DNA from: Caballeronia sp.
Lineage (GTDB): Bacteria > Pseudomonadota > Gammaproteobacteria > Burkholderiales > Burkholderiaceae
DNA: 37,710 nt
Reading direction: 5' to 3'
Assembly (NCBI RefSeq): GCF_028292365.1
Contig: NZ_JAQGMM010000494.1
Coordinates: forward strand, 1 to 37,710
In this document: piece by piece, positions 1 to 7,773 of the stretch
Numbering within the stretch: the stretch's first letter is position 1
How the letters are laid out: each line of letters opens with the position of its first letter
Notes under the pieces: generated by a model
Told to the model about the DNA's origin: nothing
Database searches by the model: none
Seen by the model: the letters and a program-made list of their open reading frames with translations, nothing else
Translations under genes and position numbers: made by a program

Positions 1-135
1 AATGGCATGCCCGATCAGGCCGCCGTCTCGCTACTGTCAGCGGCGGGTCTTGCCCATCCGCTCGCAGCGACTTCCACACCTTCGTCGGGCACCGGCACCG
101 GCAGTACCAGCGGCGCCACCGGCGGCATGATGTGA
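1..135 (+). CDS. C-terminal tail of an unidentified protein (partial)
   Basis: The frame is open from the first base to a TGA at 133-135 and gives 44 residues. It begins with a helix-like stretch (D-Q-A-A-V-S-L-L-S-A-A-G-L) and ends in a low-complexity Gly/Ser/Thr tail finishing G-G-M-M. Tails like this are common at the ends of membrane or exported proteins, but nothing here identifies the family. It is called coding because the codons are strongly GC3-biased and the frame ends cleanly about 50 bases before the marR promoter. The protein starts outside the window. Confidence 0.45.
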   Translation, partial: NGMPDQAAVSLLSAAGLAHPLAATSTPSSGTGTGSTSGATGGMM

Positions 136-183
136 AGTTTGGCGAGCACTGCAACTGCTTGATAGCGCCGGTAAAAAATAAAC

Positions 184-212
184 TTGACAATGAACGTTGT
201 ATCTACAACAAT
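184..212 (+). promoter_or_regulatory. Putative marR promoter with a palindromic operator in its spacer
   Basis: A perfect -35 hexamer TTGACA (184-189) is followed after 17 bases by AACAAT (207-212, four of six matches to the -10 consensus). The interrupted palindrome GTTGTA-TC-TACAAC (196-209) lies inside the spacer and touches the -10. A MarR dimer bound there would block RNA polymerase, as in many autorepressed marR genes. A start near 219 would leave a short leader before the ATG at 241. The motifs are seen; their use is inferred. Confidence 0.6.
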
Positions 213-240
213 GAATTCATCAACAGACTTGGTCCGATTC

Positions 241-681
241 ATGACAACACGTAGCTCCATTCGCGAAATCGTTAACAACTGCCTGGCCATGCGTGTTCGT
301 ATCGTCGCGCGATCGGTTTCGGCCATCTATGAACAAGCGATGGCAAGCCATGATGTGACCATTGCACAGGTGAATATGCTTACCGCATTGGGTGAACTTG
401 GTCTTTGCGCCCCGGGTAAGATCGGAGAGGTTCTTCAACTGGAACGATCTACCGTTTCGCGCAATCTGGATCTATTAATTCAGAAGGGTTTGGTCGAGGC
501 CGTGTCATCAGACGCAAAGGGAATTCGAGAAGTCGCGCTAACAGCAGCAGGCGACGAAAAGATTGAAGCCGTGCTCCCGGATTGGCGCGCCGCACAAAAA
601 CAGGCCGGCAAGTTGCTGGGGCCGGAGGGAGTTGGGGCAGTCCATAAAGCATCGGCATCGATCTGGAGTGCGCCGGTCTGA
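241..681 (+). CDS. MarR-family transcriptional regulator
   Basis: This 146-residue protein has the size and layout of MarR winged-helix dimers: N-terminal dimerisation helix, then a helix-turn-helix around residues 45-85 (P-G-K-I-G-E-V-L-Q-L-E-R-S-T-V-S-R-N-L-D) and a wing (G-L-V-E-A-V-x3-D-A-K-G-I-R-E-V). The ATG at 241 is preferred because longer in-frame starts, including TTG at 184, fall inside the likely promoter. A palindrome upstream suggests autoregulation, and a 12/14-identical copy precedes the next gene, so the three downstream genes are its likely targets. Two cysteines (C14 and one in the L-G-L-C-A-P-G segment) could allow redox sensing, but no ligand can be read from sequence. 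Confidence 0.85.
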   Translation: MTTRSSIREIVNNCLAMRVRIVARSVSAIYEQAMASHDVTIAQVNMLTALGELGLCAPGKIGEVLQLERSTVSRNLDLLIQKGLVEAVSSDAKGIREVALTAAGDEKIEAVLPDWRAAQKQAGKLLGPEGVGAVHKASASIWSAPV

Positions 682-739
682 GTTGTCATCTGCCTGTGAT
701 TGTCGCCGTCGTTTCGATGGCATTTTTTTTACCGTTAAT

Positions 740-753
740 GTTGTATATACATC
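740..753 (+). promoter_or_regulatory. Second MarR-type operator-like palindrome
   Basis: GTTGTATATACATC differs at two of 14 positions from the palindrome at 196-209. It covers a TATATA that could serve as the -10 of the downstream gene, whose AAGGAG ribosome site is at 770-775. A further repeat, TACAT-N5-ATGTA (748-762), overlaps it. The placement fits repression of the 781-2694 genes by the upstream MarR protein; this is inference. Confidence 0.5.
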
Positions 754-780
754 AAAAATGTATCCCCTTAAGGAGATGTC

Positions 781-1263
781 GTGACTATCGAGAAAATCAT
801 CAACCTGGCTGCAATGGGTCCTGCTTCGAGGCTTCCGAAGCGGTTAGTGACCGCCGCACTGGCGGTCACGCTGGCGCTTGCCGCACCCGCATTCAGCTTC
901 GCACAGACGGCATTGGAGCCCGCGCAAGCGTCCGCTTCACTCGGGTTACCCAATGTACCCACCACCCGAATACTTGCGATCGGACGGTTGTCGTCCAAGT
1001 CGACGCCCGGTGCGATCGGCGCGGTGCTTCCGCAGGAGGTACGCGACACCGTCAAGCTTTACCTGGAGGGAAAGATTGACCAGTGGTATGTGCGCAAGGA
1101 CCAGGCGAGCGTCGTTTTTATCCTCAATATGACCGATGTGAATGAGGCACGCAGCACACTGGCACAGTTGCCGCTCGGCAGGGCGGATCTAATGGAATTC
1201 GACCTCATTCCACTCGGCCCGTTATCTCCGCTGGCGGCTTTGGGCGGTTCGCCAAGCCGGTAG
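781..1263 (+). CDS. Secreted dimeric alpha-beta-barrel (muconolactone isomerase-like) protein
   Basis: The 160-residue product starts at GTG 781, five bases after AAGGAG. A long signal peptide (basic R-L-P-K-R near residue 20, hydrophobic A-L-A-V-T-L-A-L-A-A-P-A, likely cut after F-A-Q near 42) precedes a small ferredoxin-like domain. That domain contains I-L-A-I-G, G-K-I-D-Q-W-Y, V-V-F-I-L-N and L-M-E-F-D-L-I-P-L-G-P-L. This is the signature of small proteins usually annotated as muconolactone delta-isomerase-like. The gene at 2320 encodes a clear paralogue lacking the signal peptide. No catalytic role is demonstrated; binding of a small hydrophobic or quinone-like ligand is only a guess from the fold. 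Confidence 0.75.
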   Translation: MTIEKIINLAAMGPASRLPKRLVTAALAVTLALAAPAFSFAQTALEPAQASASLGLPNVPTTRILAIGRLSSKSTPGAIGAVLPQEVRDTVKLYLEGKIDQWYVRKDQASVVFILNMTDVNEARSTLAQLPLGRADLMEFDLIPLGPLSPLAALGGSPSR

Positions 1264-1306
1264 GAAATAGAACGAAATTCCAAGGGCAGGGTGGACGAAG
1301 GATATC

Positions 1307-1324
1307 GGAATGGTACTCCATTCC
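1307..1324. repeat. Inverted repeat between the 781 and 1371 genes
   Basis: GGAATGG-TACT-CCATTCC is a perfect 7-bp stem with a 4-base loop. It has no T-tract after it, so it could be an mRNA processing or attenuation hairpin, or a protein site, within the 107-bp gap. Confidence 0.4.
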
Positions 1325-1370
1325 ATATATGTAGGATGACGAAGTTTATTAAAACTATCTGGAGAATGAA

Positions 1371-2258
1371 ATGAGTGATGAACTGTATCTGGTAACTGGC
1401 GCAACAGGCGCCACCGGTCGGAGTGCCATCGAGCATCTGCTGTCGAGGGGATCGAAGGTACGTGCTTTCGTGCATAACGACGATGACCGTGCCGCGGCGC
1501 TGCGCGCCAATGGAGTTGAGGTTGTCCTGGGCGATCTCCTCGATAACGGCGTCGTTCAAAAAGCAGTGCAGGGGGTGACCGGCGCGTACTTTGTGTATCC
1601 CGTCACGCAGCCGCAACTTGTCGATGCAAGCGCCTATTTCGCGCATGCCGCGATAACCGCGGGGGTGCGCTCCATTGTGAATATGTCGCAGATTTCTGCA
1701 AAGGTTGACGCCGTGAGCCAAGCCGCGCGTTCGCATTGGTATGGAGAACGCGTATTCGACTGGGCCGGCGTACCCGTTACGCATCTGCGTCCCACCTTCT
1801 TTATGGAATGGCTGACGTACGGGTTTCAACTGCCGCTTATCGCTAACCACGATCTCATCAAGGTGCCGGCAGGAGACGGGCGCCATGCACCTATCTCAGC
1901 GGAAGACCAGGGCCGCGCCATTGCCAATATCTTGCTCGACCCAACGCCGCATTCCGGCAAGACCTATCCGCTTTATGGGGCTGTGGAGATGAATCACGAA
2001 GAGCTCGCGATCGCAGTTGGCGATGCATTGGGCCGAAAGATTCGCTACGAACCAGAAAGCTTCGACGCATTTGGCGCACGGCTGAATGCGATCGGAATGC
2101 CAGAGCATTTCATCCAACATATCGTCGCGGTTTATCGCGACTACCAAAACGGAGATTTCGCCGGAAACAACGATGTGATTGAGGCTTTAACGGGTAAAAA
2201 ACCGATGACGGTTGGCGAATACGTCAAAGCCAACATCAAGCTTTTTCAGCCTGAATAA
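1371..2258 (+). CDS. NmrA-family NAD(P)-binding protein
   Basis: The 295-residue protein opens with a Rossmann strand and the glycine-rich loop T-G-A-T-G-A-T-G (residues 9-16), as in NmrA-like atypical SDR proteins. It has no Y-x3-K pair at the usual SDR position. NmrA-like proteins either sense NAD(P) redox state or reduce quinones (QorB type); the lining residues seen here do not separate these options. A GGAG sits 9 bases before the ATG. Position between two paralogous alpha-beta-barrel genes under a MarR regulator suggests a small stress or quinone/aromatic-detoxification unit, by inference. Confidence 0.85.
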   Translation: MSDELYLVTGATGATGRSAIEHLLSRGSKVRAFVHNDDDRAAALRANGVEVVLGDLLDNGVVQKAVQGVTGAYFVYPVTQPQLVDASAYFAHAAITAGVRSIVNMSQISAKVDAVSQAARSHWYGERVFDWAGVPVTHLRPTFFMEWLTYGFQLPLIANHDLIKVPAGDGRHAPISAEDQGRAIANILLDPTPHSGKTYPLYGAVEMNHEELAIAVGDALGRKIRYEPESFDAFGARLNAIGMPEHFIQHIVAVYRDYQNGDFAGNNDVIEALTGKKPMTVGEYVKANIKLFQPE

Positions 2259-2319
2259 CAGTAGTCCAAATTGTAGTGGTCCCCGTATTCCCCACATTTT
2301 GATCAACTGGAGTTTGAAC

Positions 2320-2694
2320 ATGTCCCAAGTGAAAAATCCGCGCGTCCACGCAGACATCCTGCCCGCGCTCGCCGCTGTCGTTGCCCCCACGAACAAAATC
2401 CTCGCGATAGGTTCGGTGACAACGAAGGGAACACCTGACGCGATTGCACCTATCTTGCCTTTCGAAGTGCGGGCCACTGTCCGCAACTACCTGGCCGGTA
2501 AAATTGATCACTGGTACTTCCAGGCCGAGGGGTACGGGGTTGTCTTTATCATGAACGCCTCGAGTACAGCCGAAGCTCACGAGATTCTGGCAAAGCTGCC
2601 GCTGGGCGTGGCGGGCATGATGGAATTTGAACTCATCGCTCTTTCTCCGCTGAAGCCGCTCGCCCTGCTGATCGGAGATCCTTCTGCTGCCTGA
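2320..2694 (+). CDS. Dimeric alpha-beta-barrel (muconolactone isomerase-like) protein, cytoplasmic
   Basis: The 124-residue product starts at ATG 2320 behind CTGGAG (2307-2312); the frame is open further upstream but no better start exists. It aligns without large gaps to the mature part of the 781 protein (I-L-A-I-G, G-K-I-D-H-W-Y, V-V-F-I-M-N, M-M-E-F-E-L-I). It lacks a signal peptide, so the pair probably acts on either side of the inner membrane. It is the last gene of the MarR-linked group, 61 bp after the NmrA gene. Function is unproven. Confidence 0.8.
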   Translation: MSQVKNPRVHADILPALAAVVAPTNKILAIGSVTTKGTPDAIAPILPFEVRATVRNYLAGKIDHWYFQAEGYGVVFIMNASSTAEAHEILAKLPLGVAGMMEFELIALSPLKPLALLIGDPSAA

Positions 2695-2768
2695 TGCGGG
2701 AGCCCGAAGTGAACGGACGGGAAAAGTTGGGTACTCCAGAGGCGCGGTAACCCGTACGCGAACGACCC

Positions 2769-3530
2769 CTATGCCGTAAAACCGCCATCGACAACAAGCT
2801 CAGCACCCGTCACAAAGGACGCTCGCGGTCCGGCAAGGTAAGCGACCGCATCAGCAATATCTTCGACGTGTCCGTATCGTTGAACAGCGATTTGCGGCTT
2901 CACGAATTTCGCAATTGGCCCATCGGCGGGGTTCAGGTCAGTGTCGGTCGGTCCTGGGTGCACGGTGTTTACGGTGATGCCGCGCGGTCCCAGGTCACGT
3001 ACCAGGCCGCGCGCGAAGCCGGTAATCGCGCCCTTTGTGAGCGTGTATAGGGAGGCGGTCGAAATACCCGCATAGCGGGTCATGGTGCTGCCAATCTGCA
3101 CGATCCTTCCTCCCTTCGGCATGTGCCGTAGCGCCTCTTGCGTCGCCACAAACATACCGGTGATATTCACGGCGATGATCCGCTGATAGTCGGCGAAATC
3201 GATGTCCTCAGGCGCGCCGTGGATTCCGATGCCTGCGTTATTAACCAGGATATCAATGCTTCCGAACTTCCCCGCGGCCTGGATGACAGCGGAACGCACT
3301 GCCTCGTGGTCACCCGCGTCAGCCTTGATCGCGACCGCACGCCCTTGGGCATCTTCAATTGCCCGGACTACATCCTGCGCATTGTCGGCCGAGGCATTGT
3401 AGGTGATCGCCACAGAAGCACCGTCCGCCGCGAGCCGCTTGGCGATTGCAGCCCCGATGCCGCGCGATCCTCCAGTAATAAACGCGACTTTCCCTGTCAA
3501 CGGCGTGTGCGTACGCTCAGCGTGAACCAT
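2769..3530 (-). CDS. Short-chain dehydrogenase/reductase (SDR), classical type
   Basis: The 253-residue protein starts at the ATG complementary to 3528-3530, preceded by GGAGG on the minus strand; a longer in-frame ORF lacks such a site. It carries the cofactor loop T-G-G-S-R-G-I-G (residues 19-26), where Arg23 suggests NADPH, then N-N-A-G (97-100), a Ser/Thr pair at 148-149 and Y-T-L-T-K (Tyr162, Lys166), and ends with the usual V-D-G-G-F motif. It is a complete classical SDR, similar to 3-oxoacyl-ACP or glucose dehydrogenase-like members; the substrate is unknown. It is divergent from the LysR gene at 3642, which is the likely regulator. Confidence 0.9.
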   Translation of the reverse strand: MVHAERTHTPLTGKVAFITGGSRGIGAAIAKRLAADGASVAITYNASADNAQDVVRAIEDAQGRAVAIKADAGDHEAVRSAVIQAAGKFGSIDILVNNAGIGIHGAPEDIDFADYQRIIAVNITGMFVATQEALRHMPKGGRIVQIGSTMTRYAGISTASLYTLTKGAITGFARGLVRDLGPRGITVNTVHPGPTDTDLNPADGPIAKFVKPQIAVQRYGHVEDIADAVAYLAGPRASFVTGAELVVDGGFTA

Positions 3531-3594
3531 GATCGTTTCCTCCGTGAATGACGATGAATTCACACTGTATGGTGTACGCTCATCAACTGTTAGC

Positions 3595-3618
3595 TGAAAC
3601 TTAGTTGAATTAGTTTCA
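3595..3618. promoter_or_regulatory. Inverted repeat in the SDR/LysR divergent promoter
   Basis: TGAAACT-N10-AGTTTCA has perfect 7-bp arms and lies 23 bp before the LysR start, within the 111-bp divergent intergenic region. A second, overlapping pair CAACT...AGTTG is nearby. The size and placement fit a LysR-type operator controlling both genes; this is inferred. Confidence 0.5.
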
Positions 3619-3641
3619 AGCATTCGTTGAAAAGGTCGCCT

Positions 3642-4565
3642 ATGGAAACTCTATCGAATCTCGAATCGTTTGTTCGCAGCGCCGAGCTTTCAAGCTTCTC
3701 TGCCGCCGCACGGCGATTGGCACTGACGCCCGCAGCGATTAGCCGAAACGTGGCGCGACTTGAGTCCAACCTTGGCGTGAGGCTATTTCAGCGTACGACG
3801 CGGGGATTGACGCTTACCGAACAGGGCGAGCGATTTCTAAGTACGGTGCGAGGCGGCCTCGACACGATTCAATCCGCAATCGCGGACTTGACAACAAACG
3901 CCGGACAACCGGCGGGTGTTTTGAAAATAAACGCTCCTGTTGGCTTTGGCATCGACTATTTGCTTCCGTTGATACCCGCGTTCGTGTCGCGTTACCCGGC
4001 CGTGATGCTCGACTGGTCGTTCGACAACAGGCCGGTGGACATGATCACGGGAGGTTTTGATGTCGCGATTGGCGGGGGCTTTGAACTAAGTCCAGGGTTC
4101 GTTGCGCGTGAGCTGGCGAGAGTACAGATCGTTGCCGTCGCCGCGCCCGAGTTTGTGCAAGGCAAGCATTTGCCGAAGACGCCCAAGCACCTCTCCAACT
4201 TTGCTGCTGTTGGTATGAGGTCTCCAAAGACCGGCAAACCTTATGAACACCGAATGAGAAATGCCGCAGGCAAGGAGATGTCGATATCGCTAGATACCCG
4301 AATGATGGTGAACGACCCGGAGGCCCTTTGCAAGAGTGTTCTCATGGGGATGGGCATCGGCCTGCTGCCGATGCCGCACGTACATCGTTTTATCGAAAGC
4401 GGGGCGTTGATTCGGTTGCTTCCAGGATGGCACATGGACGTTGGTCCGATCTCCCTTTACTTCGCAAGTCAAAAGCTTTTGCCTGCCAAAACAAGAGTCT
4501 TCGTGGACTTCATAGTCGAAGTTTTCATTCGGAACGGCATTGCCAGGAAACTGTCCGCATCGTAG
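3642..4565 (+). CDS. LysR-family regulator divergent from the SDR gene
   Basis: The 307-residue protein has the N-terminal winged helix of LysR proteins (residues 1-60: L-E-S-F-V-R-S-A-E-L-S-S-F-S-A-A-A-R-R-L, then S-R-N-V-A-R-L-E) and a periplasmic-binding-protein-like effector domain after a linker helix. The ATG at 3642 is chosen over the TTG at 3627 because the domain then begins at the usual place. It belongs to the large group often annotated as DhcR/AaeR-like regulators that sit beside oxidoreductases. Divergence from the SDR gene and a shared inverted repeat suggest that it controls that gene and itself. The inducer is unknown. Confidence 0.88.
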   Translation: METLSNLESFVRSAELSSFSAAARRLALTPAAISRNVARLESNLGVRLFQRTTRGLTLTEQGERFLSTVRGGLDTIQSAIADLTTNAGQPAGVLKINAPVGFGIDYLLPLIPAFVSRYPAVMLDWSFDNRPVDMITGGFDVAIGGGFELSPGFVARELARVQIVAVAAPEFVQGKHLPKTPKHLSNFAAVGMRSPKTGKPYEHRMRNAAGKEMSISLDTRMMVNDPEALCKSVLMGMGIGLLPMPHVHRFIESGALIRLLPGWHMDVGPISLYFASQKLLPAKTRVFVDFIVEVFIRNGIARKLSAS

Positions 4566-4736
4566 GGACTGAAAGGACTGCGAGGCATGATGCTCACTTG
4601 CGTCTATCGACCCCCTGAGAATTCTTCGAATGTTGCCGCAAGAAACGGGGAGTATCTGAGCGCTTGCGTCGATATTGTTCAGGCAGAGAGAGGCGATCGT
4701 GCCGCTCTTCTACAACCTGTCAATGAGGAATTCACC

Positions 4737-5186
4737 ATGTCCAGAGAAGACGACAACAAGGCGATCGTAGGCCGCTGGTTCACCGATTTCTGGGGCAAAA
4801 CCTGCAACCTCGACATCGTCGACGAACTTGCTGCGCCCGACATGCTTCTGCGCTACTCGCTGCACGAACCGCGCCGTGGCCGAGAGGACATCAAGGCGTT
4901 CATGACCGATTTCCGCGAAGCATTTCCGGACCTTGACTTCTGGGGCGCTGCAGATCTCATCGCCGAGGGAGACTATGTAGTCGGCCGTTGGGAGGGTGGC
5001 GGCACGCATACGGGTCCGGCATTCAGCGATTTTCTGATCGGATCGTTGCCGGCTGCGACTGGCCGGAAAATGCGCTTTACCGGCACGACCGTGCTCCGCC
5101 TCAAAGATGGGAAGATTGTTGAGGAAATCGGCCTGGACGATGGCGTGACCGCCCTGCAACAACTCGGGCTCATCAAGGCAGCATGA
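4737..5186 (+). CDS. SnoaL-like (NTF2-fold) ester cyclase family protein
   Basis: The 149-residue product starts at ATG 4737 with GAGGA seven bases upstream; the frame is open for 50 more codons but without a ribosome site. It has the pattern of SnoaL-like proteins: W-F-T-D-F-W, D-I-V-D-E-L, a strand with R-G-R-E-D-I-K-A-F, F-P-D-L-D-F and the closing G-K-I-V-E-E. NTF2-fold members include polyketide cyclases and many binding proteins of unknown role, so no substrate is assigned. It follows the LysR gene in the same direction after 171 bp and may be one of its targets. Confidence 0.8.
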   Translation: MSREDDNKAIVGRWFTDFWGKTCNLDIVDELAAPDMLLRYSLHEPRRGREDIKAFMTDFREAFPDLDFWGAADLIAEGDYVVGRWEGGGTHTGPAFSDFLIGSLPAATGRKMRFTGTTVLRLKDGKIVEEIGLDDGVTALQQLGLIKAA

Positions 5187-5254
5187 CCGAGGGCGCGGCG
5201 CTTCCGGTATCTTTCGGTAACGCCGCGCGCATCTAACTTTCTCGGCTTAAGCGA

Positions 5255-5271
5255 GCGGCCATGATGGCCGC
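5255..5271. terminator. Hairpin between convergent genes
   Basis: GCGGCC-ATGAT-GGCCGC forms a 6-bp GC stem in the 117-bp gap between the convergent SnoaL-like and LysR genes. No U-tract follows on either strand, so it may be a weak bidirectional terminator or a 3' stabilising structure. Confidence 0.35.
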
Positions 5272-5303
5272 CTTCCACGGGCACCAACACCAACCAATGT
5301 TAC

Positions 5304-6266
5304 TCAGGAAGCCCAACTATCTGCTGAATCAGTGTCCACCCTTTGCATCGCTGCCGTATCTTTGGTGAGCACCTCAGTGAGCGCACAACGCAACAGGTCG
5401 ATAGCCCGCATCAACCGCGCGGGGACAGAACCGTGAATGAACCATACATCGACTCCCGTTCGAAAGTCAGTGGTCTCTATTACCTGGAGCGCCGGACGAT
5501 GCACCGTGCGTTCCAGCATGTCCGGCGTGACGAGCCCAATACCGAGTCCACGTGCGACCAGAGACAATTGCAGTTCGGAACCAAACGCTTCAACGGCGAC
5601 ATTGAATGGCATTCCCGCTGCTTCCAACGCGCGTCTTAACACCGAACGCATCCCGCAGCCATCCTGATTGAGCACCCATTCGTAACGTGCGAGATCCGCC
5701 AGTGTCACCGGCGTATCGGGCAGGCCGAGGGTGCGCGCCGCGACGATCACGGTCGGCAGGAATGCGAGGCGGGTACCGCGCAACGTCTCGGGGGGTGCGA
5801 AGCCGGACGGCATCAACACGATCGATGCGTCGAGCGACGCGCGTTCGACACTCTGTACCAAAGCGGGAGACCACCCCGCCGTTACGCGCAGCGTAAGCCG
5901 GGGAAAGGCGCAGCGCAGAAGGTCGACTGGCTTTTCGAGCGCCATTTCCGCCAGAAACGGTGGCATTCCAATTCTCAACTCCCCGGACGGCTCGCTTTCG
6001 GGAGAGGCCACCACGAGCAGATCGTCCACTGCGCGCAACACGGTGCGCGCGAGCGCATACACCTCGTTGCCGGCAGCGGTCGGCTTGAGCGGCTTGCTCT
6101 GGCGATCGAGCAATTCCACGCCCAGCATGGTTTCAAGGTTTTGCACGCGCCGCGTCAATCCTGGCTGCGTGAGATGGAGTTTTTCTGCCGCACGCACCAT
6201 CGAACCGCTGTCGACGACGGCCACGAACGCCTGTAGATCTCGTGTATTCAAGCGGGTGCTCCACAC
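5304..6266 (-). CDS. LysR-family regulator divergent from the MFS transporter
   Basis: The 320-residue protein begins with a standard LysR helix-turn-helix (L-Q-A-F-V-A-V-V-D-S-G-S-M, A-A-E-K-L-H-L-T-Q-P-G-L-T-R-R-V-Q-N-L-E). A complete effector domain follows (G-E-L-R-I-G-M strand at about 95, V-A-R-G-L-G-I-G-L-V near 240). The C-terminal 20 residues after the last strand are a variable tail. It is divergent from the MFS gene at 6387 and probably controls it. The effector cannot be read from sequence. Confidence 0.9.
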   Translation of the reverse strand: MWSTRLNTRDLQAFVAVVDSGSMVRAAEKLHLTQPGLTRRVQNLETMLGVELLDRQSKPLKPTAAGNEVYALARTVLRAVDDLLVVASPESEPSGELRIGMPPFLAEMALEKPVDLLRCAFPRLTLRVTAGWSPALVQSVERASLDASIVLMPSGFAPPETLRGTRLAFLPTVIVAARTLGLPDTPVTLADLARYEWVLNQDGCGMRSVLRRALEAAGMPFNVAVEAFGSELQLSLVARGLGIGLVTPDMLERTVHRPALQVIETTDFRTGVDVWFIHGSVPARLMRAIDLLRCALTEVLTKDTAAMQRVDTDSADSWAS

Positions 6267-6288
6267 GGGGGTCCAATTCTGAAGGGTA

Positions 6289-6344
6289 GAATATATTCCG
6301 CATAATCATTATCAACATATTTCAATTGTCGCATATTAGATGCG
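6289..6344. promoter_or_regulatory. Cluster of palindromes in the LysR/MFS divergent promoter
   Basis: Three elements lie in this AT-rich stretch: GAATATATTC (6289-6298), ATAATCATTATC (6302-6313) and CGCAT-ATTAG-ATGCG (6330-6344). The last has the arm length and spacing of a LysR site. The middle one equals the last 12 bases of the 19-bp Fur-box consensus, but the other seven positions match only once, so Fur control is a weak idea. Confidence 0.4.
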
Positions 6345-6386
6345 CCCCTAGGATGGCTTCTCAGCCCCATCTTGAGAATCCGTTCG

Positions 6387-7661
6387 ATGATCTCATCCGC
6401 AGAAAGTCCCGCCTGTGCTCTCACGACGCAGGAAGCCGACAGCCCGCACAGACTCACGGGGCCGCTGACGGTCTTCTTCGCGACGGCAGTCGGCGTGATT
6501 GTGATGAACCTGTTTGCCGCGCAAACGCTGACCGGTGCGATCAGCCGCAGTTTGCACCTCGCCCCTCAGTTCGCCGGCCTCGCCGCGATGCTGCCGCAAC
6601 TTGGCTATGCAGTCGGCCTGGTGCTGCTCGTGCCGCTGTGCGACCTGCTGGAGAACCGTCGGCTGATCGTGCGCACACTGACCCTCGGCGCGGGTTTTCT
6701 CGCGATCGCGATGTTCACCGAATCGCGCGTATTGTTTTTGATCGCTGTATTCCTGGCCGGCGCTGCGTCCAGCGTGATCCAGATGCTAGTGCCAATGGCC
6801 GCTTCGATGGCGCCGGAAAGTCACCGTGGACGTGCAGTCGGCAACGTGATGAGCGGGTTGATGCTCGGCATCCTGTTGTCGCGACCAGCCGCGAGCCTGA
6901 TTGCCGGGTCAGTGGGCTGGCGTGCTTTCTACGGGCTTGCCGCGGTGATCAATGCGCTGCTTGCGCTCGTCCTGTACATGAAACTGCCTGCGCGCACACC
7001 GGCCATGCCGACGCGTTATCCGGCGCTCCTGTTCTCGCTCTGGACGCTGCTGCGCACTGAGCCTGTGTTGCAACGCAACGCTGCATCGGCCGCATTGGTA
7101 ATGGGCGCGTTCAGCGCGTTCTGGACTGCGATCGGCCTGCGGCTCGTGCAGCCGCCATTCAGCTTTGATATGAATGGCATCGCGCTATTCGCGCTCGCCG
7201 GCGCCGCTGGTGCGATTGTGACGCCGCTTGCCGGCCGTGCGGGCGACCGCCGGTGGGATCGCAATAGCTTGCTTGCCGGCCACCTGACGATGCTCCTTGC
7301 GCTTGTGGCCATTGGCGTAGCAGGCGCGGGTTGGGGTGGCTTCTCAGCGAGTGCCCATCCTGTTCTGGCGGTTGCGATGCTCGTCGCTGGGGCGGCTGCG
7401 CTCGACGCAGGTGTTGTCACTGACCAGACTTTGGGGCGGCGCGCGATCAACCTGATGGATGCTGCCGCGCGCGGAAGACTGAACGGTTTGTTTGTCGGCA
7501 TATTTTTTGTCGGCGGCGCGTTGGGTGCAGCGCTCTCCGGTGCTGCGTGGGCGATGGCTGGCTGGACAGGTGTCTGTGTAGTGGGATTCGTTTTCACCGG
7601 CCTTGCTTTTGTTCTCCGGCGTCGCGCCGATCCGCAGTTCTTAGGCGACGGGCAGCAATAG
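6387..7661 (+). CDS. MFS transporter, 12 transmembrane segments
   Basis: The 424-residue protein has twelve hydrophobic helices in two halves separated by a short loop after L-Y-M-K-L-P-A-R-T near residue 205. The loop-2/3 region shows D-L-L-E-N-R-R, a variant of the MFS motif A (D-x3-R-R), and the second half repeats it as A-G-D-R-R-W-D-R. The translation start is ATG 6387 rather than the upstream TTG 6372. The length and topology match small-molecule/H+ antiporters. A divergent LysR regulator suggests inducible export; the substrate is unknown. Confidence 0.88.
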   Translation: MISSAESPACALTTQEADSPHRLTGPLTVFFATAVGVIVMNLFAAQTLTGAISRSLHLAPQFAGLAAMLPQLGYAVGLVLLVPLCDLLENRRLIVRTLTLGAGFLAIAMFTESRVLFLIAVFLAGAASSVIQMLVPMAASMAPESHRGRAVGNVMSGLMLGILLSRPAASLIAGSVGWRAFYGLAAVINALLALVLYMKLPARTPAMPTRYPALLFSLWTLLRTEPVLQRNAASAALVMGAFSAFWTAIGLRLVQPPFSFDMNGIALFALAGAAGAIVTPLAGRAGDRRWDRNSLLAGHLTMLLALVAIGVAGAGWGGFSASAHPVLAVAMLVAGAAALDAGVVTDQTLGRRAINLMDAAARGRLNGLFVGIFFVGGALGAALSGAAWAMAGWTGVCVVGFVFTGLAFVLRRRADPQFLGDGQQ

Positions 7662-7773
7662 GATCGCCGGTTGATCAAAAAATAACAGGGTGATCTTGAG
7701 AAATTTTAATACGTATAGGATTCCTCTGCATGTAGAAAAGACGTTGGAAAAGAATGATGCGCCGATAGAACCA

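Noticed and set aside
184-240. Extension of the MarR protein to the TTG at 184
   Set aside because: The TTG is part of a perfect -35 box and the extension would translate the operator and promoter; the ATG at 241 gives the usual MarR length.
1059-1886. 275-codon minus-strand frame
   Set aside because: It is antisense to the secreted protein and NmrA genes, has atypical composition, and matches no domain.
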